A DNA stretch of 64,000 bases from Microvelia longipes (GCA_018340805.1 JACMZG010001908.1:17441268-17505267), one strand, 5' to 3'; shown: positions 36,091 to 49,325, numbered from the stretch's first letter. Notes: a model not told the origin generated them from the letters alone. A program made the numbers and translations.

Positions 36091-37424
36091 CGATAGGGAA
36101 GTAAAAGATATAAATAACGCTAAGTAAACAATTTGAAAACAATCTTCTTAACTGTCTAAAATTGAGGTATTTTAACTAAATTTTCAAATTATTTCATTTA
36201 AGAGACACAATCTTGTTTGGAAAACTTAATTATGCTTTGTTTTAAAACTTTAAAATTCCAACTAACTTTGAGTCACTTAATCAAACATATTTTGAAAGTG
36301 AGGACAACAAAATAAAACTAATATAATTCAAACTGAGAACACCAACATAAAACAAAAGAGAAATATGATTTGAGTTTATATAAGTTATTTGTAATGAAAA
36401 GATAAAACTTTTAAGTTACTCGAGTAGAAGAAATAGATAACTAAGACAGTGGCACAGGTTGAATAAAAGTTTTCTGAAAATAAGCCAACAATAAATTCAA
36501 CTGTGCCTATCCACGATATTTATATTGAATTTATATTAAATAAACAAAGAAGTCCAACATATTTCGGTAAAAATCGCGTTCAATTTTACTGTTAGACATA
36601 TTTTGATGTATAACTCGAGTTCTTTTTAAATCCGAGTGGAGGAAACCAAACGGCGAGGACTTAAGGCTCGTCCTCTTCGCCGGAAAACTTAAAAGAAAAG
36701 GATTTTAGATACTATCACCGAATCCTTTGTTTTTACGACATTTAATTCCTTTTCACGTAAAAATAATTGCGCTAAAGACAGATTGAAAGGAAAAAAGGAG
36801 CTACGTCTGGAAATTGCTTTATTTAACGTTTATCATTAATTAAGACACGACATAATGTTATGTACTACAGAGTATTGTTACGATATGGTTTTACTCTAAT
36901 ACGATCCGTCAAACTCTGAGTTTATGTCGAAAAATCAAATCATAAAAAAATCATATGAATAGCGTTCAAATCGTCTCCAACACCGATAACCAAAAAATGT
37001 TAAATAATTATTTTGAATTTATATAACTAATTTATTACTCCATGTTTACATACATTACTGTATGTATACAATTATTACTATGTTTACTGCTTTAATAATT
37101 TAATTACTAATTTTATTACAAGTTAACTTACTGACTAAATTAACTCCACACTAAAAAACTAGAATTAAACCAGACATACCTGAAACAGATAAAAAAAGTA
37201 AATTAGAGATAAGCTAGGAAAAAACTAAGGCCTTACTTAAATTAAAACTATTTTTAATTATAAGGAATAAAACCAATTCATATTTATATAGATATTTATA
37301 GATTATCTATATTTATAAAAATCTGTGATATTTATGAAGTTTTTTTGGTATTTGTGCACTATACAATCTACATTACATATTTATGAAATGAGGATTATTT
37401 AGTGCACAAATTCAACATTTTGTT

Positions 37425-37500
37425 CAAGATGGCCACCGAAATCTTAACTTTGTGACGAGAATCCTAACACTTAAGCAAAACACGCAACGAAAGCAAGCAT
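37425..37500 (+). repeat. Dispersed repeat (pair with 35795-35870)
   Basis: See 35795-35870. About 200 bp from the copy of the second repeat at 37690. Confidence 0.7.
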
Positions 37501-37689
37501 ATGTTCGATTTGCTTAATCCATTCCGCTGCACAAGGCTATGTTTATCACTCTTGGTATTCTTATAATTTTATGGAATCAAAGTTATGTAAAATTACCACG
37601 AGTAAAGATAATACAACCTGAAAGAATCACGAGGTTTAGATAAAAAACTGTTTTTATCAATCATTTTAAATAATAATAACCGCTGTTCC

Positions 37690-37770
37690 AAAAAGAGATG
37701 AGCGAGTTTCTTGGAATGCTAGCAAGATGCAGTGGAAGTAGGAGAGGCAGCTTTATTTTGGAATACAGAT
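37690..37770 (+). repeat. Dispersed repeat, inverted relative to 34195-34280
   Basis: See 34195-34280. Both copies lie next to copies of the AAGATGGCC repeat or its neighbours, so a larger composite may be present. Confidence 0.65.
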
Positions 37771-38539
37771 GATATCATAGAGACAGATGATATCAATAGC
37801 AAATCTATGATATAGCAATTTAAAAATCTGGTATATTTTGGTAAAGTCGAACATTCTAATTAAAAATTATATCAGGGAAGTCGGATGGATTGGAAAAGTT
37901 TATTTATTGGGGAGTGTCAAACAGAATTAGGAAAACCACCAACGCTTCTCTCCTTTTCTCTGCCCACTCAATAATTAGCGTAATGTTCTGAGAAAATTTA
38001 CAAAAAAAAACTCATCAATCCAACACAACATTTGAAACTAACTGGAAATTACACGACAAACTAGGTTTGTCACCCCCTTGACACTGAATAGGAAGCTGTA
38101 AGACCTGATATAGAAAGGCAAGGAAACATCTATCTTAGCTAAGAGACATCTATCATCTGTTAGCTGACGAGACAACCTGATTATAGAAGATAAAATAAGA
38201 TGTACGATGGACACTTCCGTCCAAACATCTATATTATCTTTTTCTTATCTAGACTACATCTAACATACCCTCTTTCAAACATTTCAAGATTTTCAAATAA
38301 TACTTAAGCAACTTTTATTTTCTACGTTTGTTTTCGAAGGAGTATTAAGTATATAATTATGATTCGTACTATCAAACGAGCGTATTTGAACAAAAATCAT
38401 AATGGCTGTGCATAAGGGGTTTTTGTCTTAGACAAGAGCCCATTTTTGTCAAGTGGGAAGAACGTGCTGGAGGGAAAATGAATTTTATCAGCAAATAACC
38501 AGTGTAACAACTAACGAATGCTATTACAAAAAATATAAT

Positions 38540-39000
38540 ATCAGCATCAGTTCAATTTTTATCGAATAACATGTAAAAATTTCATATTAAATTTTGAATA
38601 TCGAAAAATGCTCCTTTTACTGTGTTTCATCATATTATTAACTATTACTGTGTTTAATTATATTGTTTAATTATTAATTTTCTTATGTAGTTATATTATT
38701 TAATTACTTATTAGGTGTGTTTCTTTATATAATAAATATGTGTACTAAGTTCCTTTTTATTAAGACTAGTGCATCTACGGTTTTTGTTTGATCACTTATG
38801 TTAGAAGCATCAAGCAAGACCAGTACCTGGATGGGTGACCGCTTGTAATTAAAACAGACGTTTAACAGACTGTGAACGAGCAAAGCGAGTCCAAAGTTGT
38901 AAGGGTAAGCGTAGGGAATCCAAAGTAAGAAGGATTAGCGCAGCGAATTCAACATGGTACGAAAAAGTTTAAGGGCGAGGAACCCTATTTTTTCTAATAA
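38540..39000 (+). repeat. 5S-hybrid repeat, right half
   Basis: Starts ATCAGCATCAGTTCAATTTT, then TTTGATCACTTATGTTAGAA + GCATCAAGCAAGACCAGTAC + CTGGATGGGTGACCGCTTG (5S-like module, 38791-38851), GAACGAGCAAAGCGAGTCC, further GTAAGCGTAGGGAATCC-type units, and AAAAAGTTTAAGGGCGAGGA. Confidence 0.82.
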
Positions 39001-39044
39001 CCGTAAGATAGTAAGACTCTTTGGTGGAGGAAGAAGCAAATGAT

Positions 39045-39118
39045 TCCGGACTTCAGGTAGGCCCAGACTAAGATGGAGTGATATAGTCCAGAGGGATTGC
39101 TATAGGATCCATTGATGT
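39045..39118 (+). pseudogene. LINE C-terminal remnant (GRPRLRW block)
   Basis: In one plus-strand frame: RTSGRPRLRWSDIVQRDCYR followed by IH and a stop. GRPR-RW-D-V-RD is a common closing block of insect LINE open reading frames. Only about 25 codons remain, directly after a 5S-hybrid repeat. Confidence 0.4.
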
Positions 39119-39934
39119 CTTCTAAATAGCAACATAGAATAGGCAAGTAGATGCGGAAAAGCTTAGATAATAGAGCTTGATGACAGTTAAGTAAGTAAAT
39201 ATTGTTAAAACTTTCCTCAAAGTAAAATAATGTTCACCGCACGCCACAACTTCATAAAATTGACAATAGTTTATCAGTATATTTAATATAGTAAAATCAT
39301 GAACATACTCATACACAGTAGATCGACCATAAAGTTAAAAAAATTGTTGGAGCAGTCTTTTTCAAATTATCTATTAGACTCATCGCATTCGGATGAGATA
39401 CTTTTCAAACTTTTTCAGGGAAAGTAAAACATCTGCAATCCGTAATTATTTTCCTTTCAATCAACCTCATTATAATTTGATTAAATCTGATTGCATTCTA
39501 CGTACATTTGTTATTGTTCAAATGCAATTATTATTTACGGAATAGGGGAAATTACAATTCCTTAATGTTGTAAAATAATTAGTATCTTTATTAGTATAAT
39601 TTTGATTTTATTCGACTTACGTAAATTTATTATCCCAATTAAAAACAACATAATAAAACTGAGCCAACTAAAGCGAACTAGACAGCCTTGTTTTTAGCGA
39701 ATTTTCAAGGAAAAAATAAGCTTATGAGATTAGGGGCATGGAGGGGAGTTGGGATCTATTTTTTGGAAGGTGGGACTCACTGATCAAAAACATATACAAT
39801 ATACATATTGTTGGGGTTTGTAATAAATATTTTTTATATTTACATAATATAATCACAATCTCTATTTCGTTTAAGGAAATATTGTATGCATGTGTAGGTA
39901 CGCACGGATTTTTACATGTGTTGCATGTAAACAT

Positions 39935-40045
39935 ATGCGCACACATACAGACATACAACTTGGTGAAAACAAATGAAACGGATAATTTAATTAAAATCTT
40001 GGTGTCGTACAAACATATTTCTTTTCCTATATACTTGATAAATTA
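39935..40045 (-). repeat. 5S-hybrid repeat, hairpin-end fragment
   Basis: Minus-strand fragment: ACACATACAGACATACAACT, GAAACGGATAATTTAATTA and TTTTCCTATATACTTGATAA. Confidence 0.6.
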
Positions 40046-42820
40046 GGACGAACTGGACCTGTATATCCGAACAGTTGGAAAGGAAGAAATTTATTCAAAC
40101 AAGAATATAAAACTGGCAAAAAATAAATAAATAGAGAAAAAATAAAACTTTTTGTTCCTGTGGATGAAAATAGAAAAAACCTTAAAAAAAAAGTGTTTAA
40201 CATGTAAACCCAATAGGGTATTGGAATCGATATAAAACTAGGTCGCATGAGCATCGATAACTATTAGTATTTTTGTAGCTGTGTAGCTGTTAACTCAGTT
40301 AGAGTATATAGTTTTATGGCTGTATTAACCGCAAAAGGTTTTAGTAGATAAACTGTCTAAAGCACAATGTTCTTCTATTATACTTGCTCAGAAGAAATAA
40401 CTATTTTAACTGTTTTTCTTCTTATTGCAAATAGAACTGTGTTAGGTCTTAGCTGCGAAAAAAACAATAATACTAAAGATCTAAGATAAACCCAGATAAG
40501 TTAAACAGGATTAAGTGTGTGCAATCGTTAGAAATAAAACTCAAGTATCCCCATTATTATGAATCGTTAACTATTTATTTGTTTTTTAACGAAGCTATAG
40601 CTTTGCCCAAAAATGATTTGTTGCGTTAACGTTAAGATAATAAATCTAAGGAATTTTCAATTATTCTACTCACGATAAAAGAGGTAGGACAACACTACCC
40701 ATCAGCTTACCATCTAGAATGTCTGAACCCAACAGATATAGAAGTCATCCACAAAAACGTAAACAAATAGATAGGAAAAAAATTCCTCCCCTCGAAAATG
40801 TTGGCCCATTACATGTAAATTAATAAAACTTGCGGTTCTTTTTTGTGTAAGGGAACTTCTTCTTATTTTGCCTTATTTATTTATACAAGACATTTTGCAA
40901 ATGTATTGACATTAGGGAAAAATTTAGAAATTTAAAAGTGCCTAATTTTTGGATAAGGCAAGAACATCAAATCATCAAGAATACAAATCATTCATTTACA
41001 TTTTCAATCTATAAAAAATGTCAGGGATACAAGTTTTTCCTCTAAATAGTAGTGACAATAAATACCTTAAAATTAGCTTAGGTAACACTAATAATTAGTG
41101 TTCTTAAGCCAAAAATAAAGTATTTTAATTCCTGGCAAACATTTTCATACGTCAATACCTAAGCTGAGTTAATGTCTAATTTGTACACTTCGGGCACATA
41201 TTCCCGCCACATTAGCGACAAAAATATGCCAAGGATGCCTGACAGTAATTTAAGATTACTGTTAAAGAGTACTTTAAGATAAATTTAAGATTTATGAAAA
41301 CAGCGTGAACAATTTATGAAAAACAGAATGAATAGACTTGGCGTAAACTATGATATCATATCTTTTTACGCAAAACTTGGCTGGATTTTTTCACGGAGTG
41401 TTTTTGTTAGGATACAACTCATACGTCACATAATATATTTTGAATAAGAAACATTGTATTAGGATAATTTAATATTAAAAGATTCTGACTCAAACTATAA
41501 TTTAATAAGGTCACTATGCTAGAAACTTATGACTTTATGGAGAGGGTAAAGTGAGTAGAGAGGGAGAGCACAGAGTGAGATGGATTTTGAGGGGTCTCCT
41601 CTGAGTAGTTCTAGACATGAAGTTAAAAAATAATTAGTATTTAATTAAGGATAAATAAGTAACTCAATCCCCTTCAGGGATTAGTTAAAAGTTCCGAAGG
41701 TCCAATGACCAATCTCACTTTCATTCTAATTATTAAATAATCTAATTAATTAATGTATTAAACTAAACCCGTGTTCTTCCATGGCTTAAGCCCTATTCTT
41801 TAGATTAAAGTTGGGTTTAAGACATGGAAAATATTTAAGGTTCTATGAGCATACTAAAACTCGATAAAATAGGATTTTAGCAGTTGTAAGTCCACAAAAA
41901 TCTCAAGGAAATGGTTTTCTATTGGAGTACGCTCCTTTTTTCCCAGCGAAGAGTCACAACTAATCACCAATAGGATATCATTCTTTGGCGAGCCAACTGT
42001 TTAATCAAAAAGTATAATGTTAAATGGATTTTAAATAAGTTTTTATTTTATTAACAAATTAAAAAATATCACACACTGTAATCGTTATTAACAAATTATT
42101 ATGTCCACCAGTAAAAAAATTGTATCTTATATAAAAATCACTTTAAAACCCAGATACCATTGTTTCTTATTAATAATTAATTATTCAACCAGTTCAAAAA
42201 ATTAATCAACTCTTTAAAAAAAATCAATTGATTAATCATGAAAGTGAGAAAAAGAAATAACGCGTAACAAGATGATAATATAAGGAAATCGTATTATTCA
42301 ATCAATCGGAGCTGATTTCCTAGAGACAATTACCTTGTGAAGTGACGCCTGACCAAAAGGAAAGCCTAAACCTGACGAGGAAAATCAACCCAAACGCATA
42401 TTGAGCCTTTCGACTTGAATAACTTTTAGAAATATCCAAAAATAGCGACAACAGGTGGTTGGTGAAATCTAACGAAATAGAGATTTGAAACTAGAATATT
42501 TTTTGTAGATCGAAGAGAAAATTGATAAGGCATACCTGTTTAAAATATTTAATTTGACAGATAACTAGATTCTACTTTTACAACCGATTTTTTAACTAAG
42601 CGAGTAAGATCTGTCAACGTTTAAAAAAGTTTTTGACAAAAAGATTAATTTTTCTGAACAACCTCATAAGCGTGTAATTCCTCCCATTAAGCCGCCCTAG
42701 TCGCTTATGACTAGTATGAGAACTATGTCAATTAATTTCTTGTTGATAATAATCAAAATGGCTAATAAAAAAACAAACTCAATAACATAGACTGTAAGAG
42801 ACAAACCACCTTATAGGATT

Positions 42821-42958
42821 TTTACTTTTCTCAATTATACCGTAGGTATATAGGAAAAGTATTGTGTTTGCAAAAAAATCCGAAACCAGAATAAAAACGG
42901 AATCATGCGTTTCAGGCGTTTTTCACAAGGCCTCCTGAGTGGTTTTTGCAAAGTTTTC

Positions 42959-43000
<42 letters not shown>

Positions 43001-43615
43001 GTAGTCTGTTATCATCGTAGCGCCCAGTGTATTTATGCTAGAGTTAAAATTTTGTACAAAAATCAGTCTACCGCTGTAGTTGTGCTATTCGGAAAATATT
43101 TTTATGACGCTATTAACCCGAAATAATGACTCAGGAAAAATTTCGAAAAATCATATAAACGCGGGAAAATGATGCAATCTGATTGAAGTTTAGCACGCAT
43201 AATACATGTGCTAAGTTTCATCTAATTATCAGCATTAGTTCAATTTTTATCAAATGACTTGTGTACGCTTTTTAAAAAATTGTACAAAATCAGAAAATGA
43301 TCGAATTGAGTTGAAATTTAGTACAAATGTGTACCTTTACTTAGTAATTAAGAGCACAATTTTTCGTCATAATACAACAAGTCTATCTATGATTTTTGTT
43401 GGATTATAAAGGTTAAGCAGCATCGAGCGTGTTCAGTGCCTGGATAGATGACCGGAATGAAACGACTGTATATACTATCTGAGGACGATCGACGCGAGTC
43501 CGAAGACGTGTTGCAGCATACAATTAACGACTTGTATTTCTGAGGATGAGCAAAGCGAATCTGATGTAATGAGGAAAAGTTCCGAGGTACCCTGTACCCG
43601 GCCTATTTTTTTGTT
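42821..43615 (+). repeat. 5S-hybrid repeat, full-length reference copy
   Basis: Best ordered copy. Hairpin end TTTTCTCAATTATACCGTAG + GTATATAGGAAAAGTATTGT; CCGAAACCAGAATAAAAACG; CCTCCTGAGTGGTTTTTGC; a (TG)n tract (42963-42998); CTACCGCTGTAGTTGTGCTA; TTATCAGCATTAGTTCAATT; 5S-like module (43408-43462); GAGGACGATCGACGCGAGTC and GAGGATGAGCAAAGCGAATC; end AAAGTTCCGAGGTACCCTGT + ACCCGG then T/A. The open frame at 42905-43126 is the repeat read through its TG tract, not a gene. Confidence 0.88.
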
Positions 43616-43734
43616 TAGTTCAAAAGTAATTTCCGTACTTAGGCATCAGGATGCAGCACAGTTGTTTTGGAATAGTTGCATACTTCCCCACGCATATTTC
43701 GCCACTGACTCATACACCATACACACACACGTCC

Positions 43735-43790
43735 TAAGTACACCGTGACAATTCTATCCCTATATACCTACGGTATAATTTAGGAAAAGA
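43735..43790 (-). repeat. Solo hairpin end of the 5S-hybrid repeat
   Basis: CTATCCCTATATACCTACGG + TATAATTTAGGAAAAGAAAA, in the opposite orientation to the full copy ending 120 bp away. Confidence 0.65.
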
Positions 43791-44220
43791 AAAAAAAAAT
43801 TCAATAAAAACCTAAAACATTTTGGTACATTGTCGAATGAGGCTGAAAATACAAACAGTAAAGATTAGTACAGCTTTATTGAAATCGGAACATAATCTGA
43901 ACAGTTTTGCCAAAATCGAAACGATAAAACCGACCTAATCCCTTTAATTTTAAACAGAGGCAGTCCTTACCACTATAACGGTATCCTTTGACAACCCGAA
44001 TTCCATAAAAATTTTAAATCCATTTGTTAATATTTTAAAGTTTAAAAGCATAATTGTGTGAAAGTGAAAGACCATCGAATGAAGTGGAGAAAATGAAGCG
44101 GAAAATCAACATTAGGCAAATTTCTCAATTTTCATATGCAGTATATATTTAAAATGTAACAGTGTTGTGTAATCTTATCACATCTCACACTACAATTCGT
44201 TTAACTTGATTGTGGTTGTT

Positions 44221-44240
44221 AGCGCTTTCGCCCGTAACAG
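44221..44240 (-). other. Isolated hammerhead-like half motif
   Basis: Minus strand GGGCGAAAGCGCTAACAACC, resembling the stem II/GAAA half of the motif in the fold-back elements. No CTGANGA partner or inverted arm was seen here, so this is suggestive only. Confidence 0.25.
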
Positions 44241-45084
44241 AAAATTTCGAGGATATTATAAAATCTATAACACAGCTTAAGTTTGATTCAGACTTATAAC
44301 TACGTCAGATAACTTAACTTGTAAAGTATGAGAGAAACATAATCTTACAGACAACATATTTTTTTTACAATTTTGCTTTAAAAATAAACATCAACCAGCA
44401 GATTCCGGGAAACAGTTACTTGCACGTTTTCGAGTTGCTTACTTTGATTCCACATAAATAATAGCTCATAACGAATTACGACTGAAAAACACAATGCAAT
44501 AAATGGCTAAAAACATTAGTACGTTTAAGCAAAGAATTAAAAAATATTTATCAAGTTTCAATTTTAAAGCCTTTTCATATAAAACTATTATAAAAGAGAT
44601 AAATAAGCTAGAAAACTGCATTATATGAAACCTTAACGGAAGGCTTTCTCCTTTCACTAGCGCATACTTTACAATTTAAAGTTGCATTTTGTCTAAAACA
44701 ACTTACTTAGTAACATTCTTTGCGGGCAAGGACATAAACTTGATCTAAGTATGTCATTTGAAGAAAGTTAAGGATGTAATTAATTGACTTTATCATCTTA
44801 AGTAATAAATAGATAATAATTTAAGTGTTAACTTTTTAAAGTTAAGACGTCTATATGGTTATTAAAAGAAACATTAGAAGACTAGTATTGAGATCTTATA
44901 TTCGTAAATGTATTTTTGTAATATTACATTTATATTATGTATATTATATAATATATATTATACTATATTTGTATTATTATATTGTAATGTTAATATTTGT
45001 AAGTTTAATATTGTATGAGATAATGAAAATTATTAAAGGATTTAAGAGCGAAATCGCTGATACCTTACATGCTTAGATAGCAGT

Positions 45085-45300
45085 TTAGACAGAGAGTAAA
45101 ATTACAGATGGTCTAAAAAGCTGTTTAATGGAAAACCTGAATGCAAGAAGAAGGTGTGGTGGGACGAGGATATAATTGTGAAGTTTAGGGTGTCTATGGA
45201 CGAAAAGAGACTCTTTTTAGAGGTGGATCCCTTTTGTTTTGACAGGCTAAGCCCTATGCGGACTGTAACGCCAAAAAGGAACTAAAACAATGGCAAAAAA
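45085..45300 (+). pseudogene. LINE C-terminal remnant (LFNGKPE block)
   Basis: Plus strand: RWSKKLFNGKPECKKKVWWD + EDIIV, then after a frame change QAKPYADCNAKKELKQ. The order (F-GKPEG-R-RGRP--RW-D-V, later QAK---G) fits the last 60-70 residues of insect LINE polyproteins. Key GRPR residues are gone. Confidence 0.4.
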
Positions 45301-47454
45301 TTTAAGTTGCAAGTAATCGTGTTTTTAATTATGATGGCTCACCGACAGTTTGCAGTTTGTACAAACTTTTCATTTTAACTTTATAAAACCCCTAATAAAA
45401 CTTCAGACATTAAAAATAAAAATTGCACTAAATTTGGTGTACGAATTGTTTAAGCACATCCGATAAGTGAAATGGGGACGAAAAAATTCCGGGAGTAATA
45501 ATTTACTCTTTAATAACACAAAAGACCGATACTGAACGTTGGAACTCTTTTAATGCAAAAATACTTTTCAACTAAGCTAAAAAGTGTTTTTTCCCAAGAT
45601 CTCTGTAAAATTGTTGCCAGAAATGAGAAAGAAGGTTTAATTAGCTTAAGTGATGCTTAAGTCTTCATTAAGCTAAAGCTAACTATAATTGTTTTGTTGG
45701 ACCTCAAAGAAACTCCTAATCTAAAATACCCTATGAGCATCGTTTTCAATTCATTTAATTCGCAAATGCTAAGCAATTTTTTCCGCATGTTCTCGCACCA
45801 AATTTTTAATTCTTTTAGGTTTTGTTATTGATAAATTATACTTTAGAACTTTATCCATTGGATGAATTAAGGTTATTCTGGTGGTAAAACATGTTTTCAG
45901 ATAAAGCTAGTGGTAAGTTAAGAAAGGTAGATTTGTATTGATCAATTATCGGTTATACCTGATCAAGACCCAAACGGAGGAGAGTTAATCCTGTAAACAG
46001 ATGACATCGTCAGACGACCTTGAAAACGTAAAGTTTGTTGTACTCTTAGCTACACCTACTCACTATAGCCATACCTGTAGTATCAACTTGGTAACTTTTT
46101 TCAACAAATCCCGCTACAACTTCGCTTCACAAGACAAGGAGTCATGTAGAGATCCGAGTATTTTCTCAAAAATAGATTAGAAATAGATCCTAATAACCAC
46201 ACGAACTGTTTTAAATTAAAATCTGTGAGAAACAATACAACAATATTGATAATTACGGAGTATCATCAAAAAACGCTCGATTATACACTACGTACGTCAA
46301 CACAAGACATTTTGCAGCCCTGCATTTGCAGCCCGTACTGATAACAAGGCCAGTAAAACCTTTAGTTTTTCAAAGAGAGCAGAACTAGATGGAGGTTTTG
46401 ACAATAAGGTACTATAATTAAATTCTATTCGAAAGAATCAATCTCTCTAAAACTATAATTACATGGCGATTTTTTCGAAGCTAATTGTGCAAACGAGGTC
46501 GTCGTCTAGGGTTAAGGGGTTGGGTGGGGCTTAGGTTGGTTCCGCAAATTTTAGACAGAGGCCCTTAATTAACCTCTATACACCAATACCTTTCTAAGCA
46601 GGTTAGTTTGGTTGAGATTTATGTTTTAGCTCTGAACACAAAACTGTCTCTCGCTCAAAATTTATAAAGTGTACTTTATTTTGAAGAAAATATTTTGAAA
46701 GAGTTTCATAAACGTGATTTCGAACAAGTTTAATCAGTGTACAGAAGCCAGTATCTTTGAGGATACTCTAATATATTAGAGCATCCTTAGGTAACCTTCA
46801 GAGATAACCTTCAGATTATTTTAATCTTGAGGTACCTTCAACAGGTTGTTCATTCTATACCAATATATAACTAGATTAATAGACAGGACAGATGTAAGCT
46901 CTGTCTTCAACCTGGTTTAGGCGTAAGTTTATCTCTGGTACAGTCCTACAGGGATTTATTTCTAAAATGCATTTTAACTCATTTAACTTTTTTTTAGGAA
47001 GGGAAAAAAACCTTGAAGAAGGTAACTATTGTCTCCTTAATAACTTTATCGATCCAACAAAAGACGTCTCTGTGCCAAAACACGACATTCCCAGCCAATT
47101 CTTTAACTCAACTCAATTATTTATTTTAACCAGAAAACTTTGCCATTCAAAATAAAAAATACATTTCCTAGTTCCCTAATCTTAGATTTGTAATTATTTA
47201 AATAACTTTAAGACGTTAATACGAGCTCGAGATTATTAGGTTAAGGTTGGAATAATAATATCGTCTATCTGGAAAAGACTATTTTCCAGGAGGACAAAAT
47301 GGATAATTTAACTATCGTCATATAAGTTTCATAACAGTCATATAACCATAGTAACCTTAGAAAGCCACTAATTAACAATTTTGTGAAGGATTTCTATGAA
47401 AATATTTTTATTAAAGAAGTGCCTGTTCAGAAAAAGCACCTCTCCTCTCCATGA

Positions 47455-47770
47455 CAACACGTTCATTTGTTCAATTTTAGCCTCTACACGGCGTCGGTCC
47501 CTCGGGCCGTTTCGCTGAGACTTCCTTGTGGCCGTAGCAAAAATAAATATTATCCAAAAATGGCTACCCGTGGGAGCCATATTTGTCTTGTCTTTTTGGG
47601 ACAGTAAGGGGTCATAGTGAGCATTGGCCAACGCTCCGCGGGCCTCTGAGGGGAGGCAAAAAAATACATACAATGTAATAACAAATAAAATAAAACAACA
47701 TAATACGAAATTTCCGCGAAGCGGCCCGAGGGATAACGCCACGTAGTGGCTATTGGCCGAAGGCCCATAT
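47455..47770. repeat. GC-palindrome repeat, longest copy
   Basis: Islands GGTCCCTCGGGCCGTTTCGC, ACGCTCCGCGGGCCTCTGAG and TTCCGCGAAGCGGCCCGAGG + GATAACGCCACGTAGTGGC. Two overlapping minus-strand open frames cross this block; both are readings of the GC-rich repeat and resemble no protein I know. Confidence 0.55.
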
Positions 47771-48311
47771 ATCTATCTGTAAGAAATTTGTTAAAATCAA
47801 AAATATTACTAAAACTTCAATATTTTTCAATAAATTCCAATTATAGATCATAACATCTCTTATCTGCAATAAGTTTAGTATAAATTAAATTCACAAAAAC
47901 TAATAATTCATCTAAATATAACAACAATTTAAAATTTGATAAAACCAATTTTTGATTAAAAAAAAACAAATAATTGCATGAACTAAATAAAACAGACTGA
48001 AAATTCAATGAATTATTATTGACGTCATGAAAAAAATATTGTAGTTATTTATTTATTAAATTAGTTTTTGTTTAAATAAGAAAATATGAAATCATGAAGG
48101 AAACACGAAAAGCCTATTAAAATTATTACAGCAGTAACAGCTGATGAAGTGAGTAAAATGTAACAGCTGCAGTTGATGAGGATATTCGAATAAATTACTT
48201 TGTATGTAATAAATCTATGAATGAGAATCTAAAATATAACATTTTAAAAACAAACATGCTTTTATTAGACTACTATTGAAAATTTGAAAAATAAAGCATT
48301 ATTCGAAAGAT

Positions 48312-48560
48312 GTTTACTTTTCCTTTATTTGCATCTTAGGTATAAAGGAAAATTACTGTGCTTGCAAAAACCGAAACGGGAAATTAACCTGAATTATCCG
48401 TCTCAGGGGTTTTTAAGACCTCCTGAGTGGTCTTTGATAAAGTTGAGTGGGAATGGAGTTTATGTGTTTCTGTTATTAACGTCGTTCTCAGTGTGTTTAT
48501 GCTCGAAGTTGAAACTTCGCACAACATCAATCTTGAAGTCTAGTTCTGCTCCCAACAGAT
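48312..48560 (+). repeat. 5S-hybrid repeat, left fragment
   Basis: Hairpin end TTTACTTTTCCTTTATTTGC + ATCTTAGGTATAAAGGAAAA, then TCCGTCTCAGGGGTTTTTAA, GACCTCCTGAGTGGTC, and ends after AACTTCGCACAACATCAATC. Confidence 0.75.
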
Positions 48561-48944
48561 CAAATTCTATTATGGTTTAGAAAAAACAGCCTGGGCCGTT
48601 TGTAACTAACGGTGATATAGATTACTTATAAGAGAGCAAAATCTAGATCCATTCTCAGTTCCCCTTTAGCAATTACCCTTTCTCTTAACATTCCTTAGAT
48701 CAATAATGTAACTGCATATAACCCGACATAAAATTGGTCATAGCCACCCATGACTACCTCTTCTTTTCAGTTTGAACTCTAGAAGTATCTTAGATCAAGC
48801 GATCAAGGCGACTTCTATAAAAAGTTTTGAACTAAATAGGCAGAGATGGATTTCTATAGACTTTCCAGTGCTACCAGAAACAAACTATAAAGGTGGTTTC
48901 TTAATGCTAAAAACTTTAGTACAGTTTAACGAGTATAGCAATTA

Positions 48945-49325
48945 AAAATGAAAAGGCCTTGAAGTTTAATCCCATCGCACGTGTGTCAGGAGCGTATCCA
49001 AATGGCACAATGTCCCGAAGTATTGGTTGCTGCTTATGCATGTATCTATAACCTTCCAAAAAAGTAAGCCCAAAATTAAGTGAGGCCTTCATGTAGAATA
49101 CCTCACTTTCATGGATAATTTCACCCAACTTTCATTGAATTATCTAACACCAGATCAGAAAAAATGTGGAGAAGGTCATATCAGTAGGTCCGCTATTCAG
49201 CGATATAAGTATGTGGTCTGACTGAGATTTGACCCGGGCTACCTCGACATTAGAGATATCCAGGTAACCTTGAAAAGGCCTGACGCTTTACCAATTGTGA
49301 ACACAGCTCAGATTAAAAAAATGTC
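48945..49325 (-). mobile_element. Second tRNA-derived SINE-like element
   Basis: On the minus strand, from 49320 down: GAGCTGTGTTCACAATTGGT + AAAGCGTCAGGCC (A-box-like), then GGTAGCCCGGGTCAAATCTC (B-box-like) at about 55 nt spacing, then an unrelated body. The body's 70-codon open frame (48916-49128) is probably chance. The head ends about 50 bp from the Pkn donor at 49373. No target duplication was found. Confidence 0.45.

Noticed and set aside
40733..40830. Short plus-strand frame starting at ATGTCTGAACCCAACAGATA
   Set aside because: About 34 codons, no recognised domain, no repeat or splice support.
47368..47768. Overlapping 124- and 72-codon minus-strand frames
   Set aside because: They run over GC-rich dispersed-repeat sequence, overlap each other in different frames and resemble no protein.
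48130..48185. CTGATGAAG near TAACAGCTGCAG as another hammerhead
   Set aside because: No GAAA at the right distance and no inverted arms.
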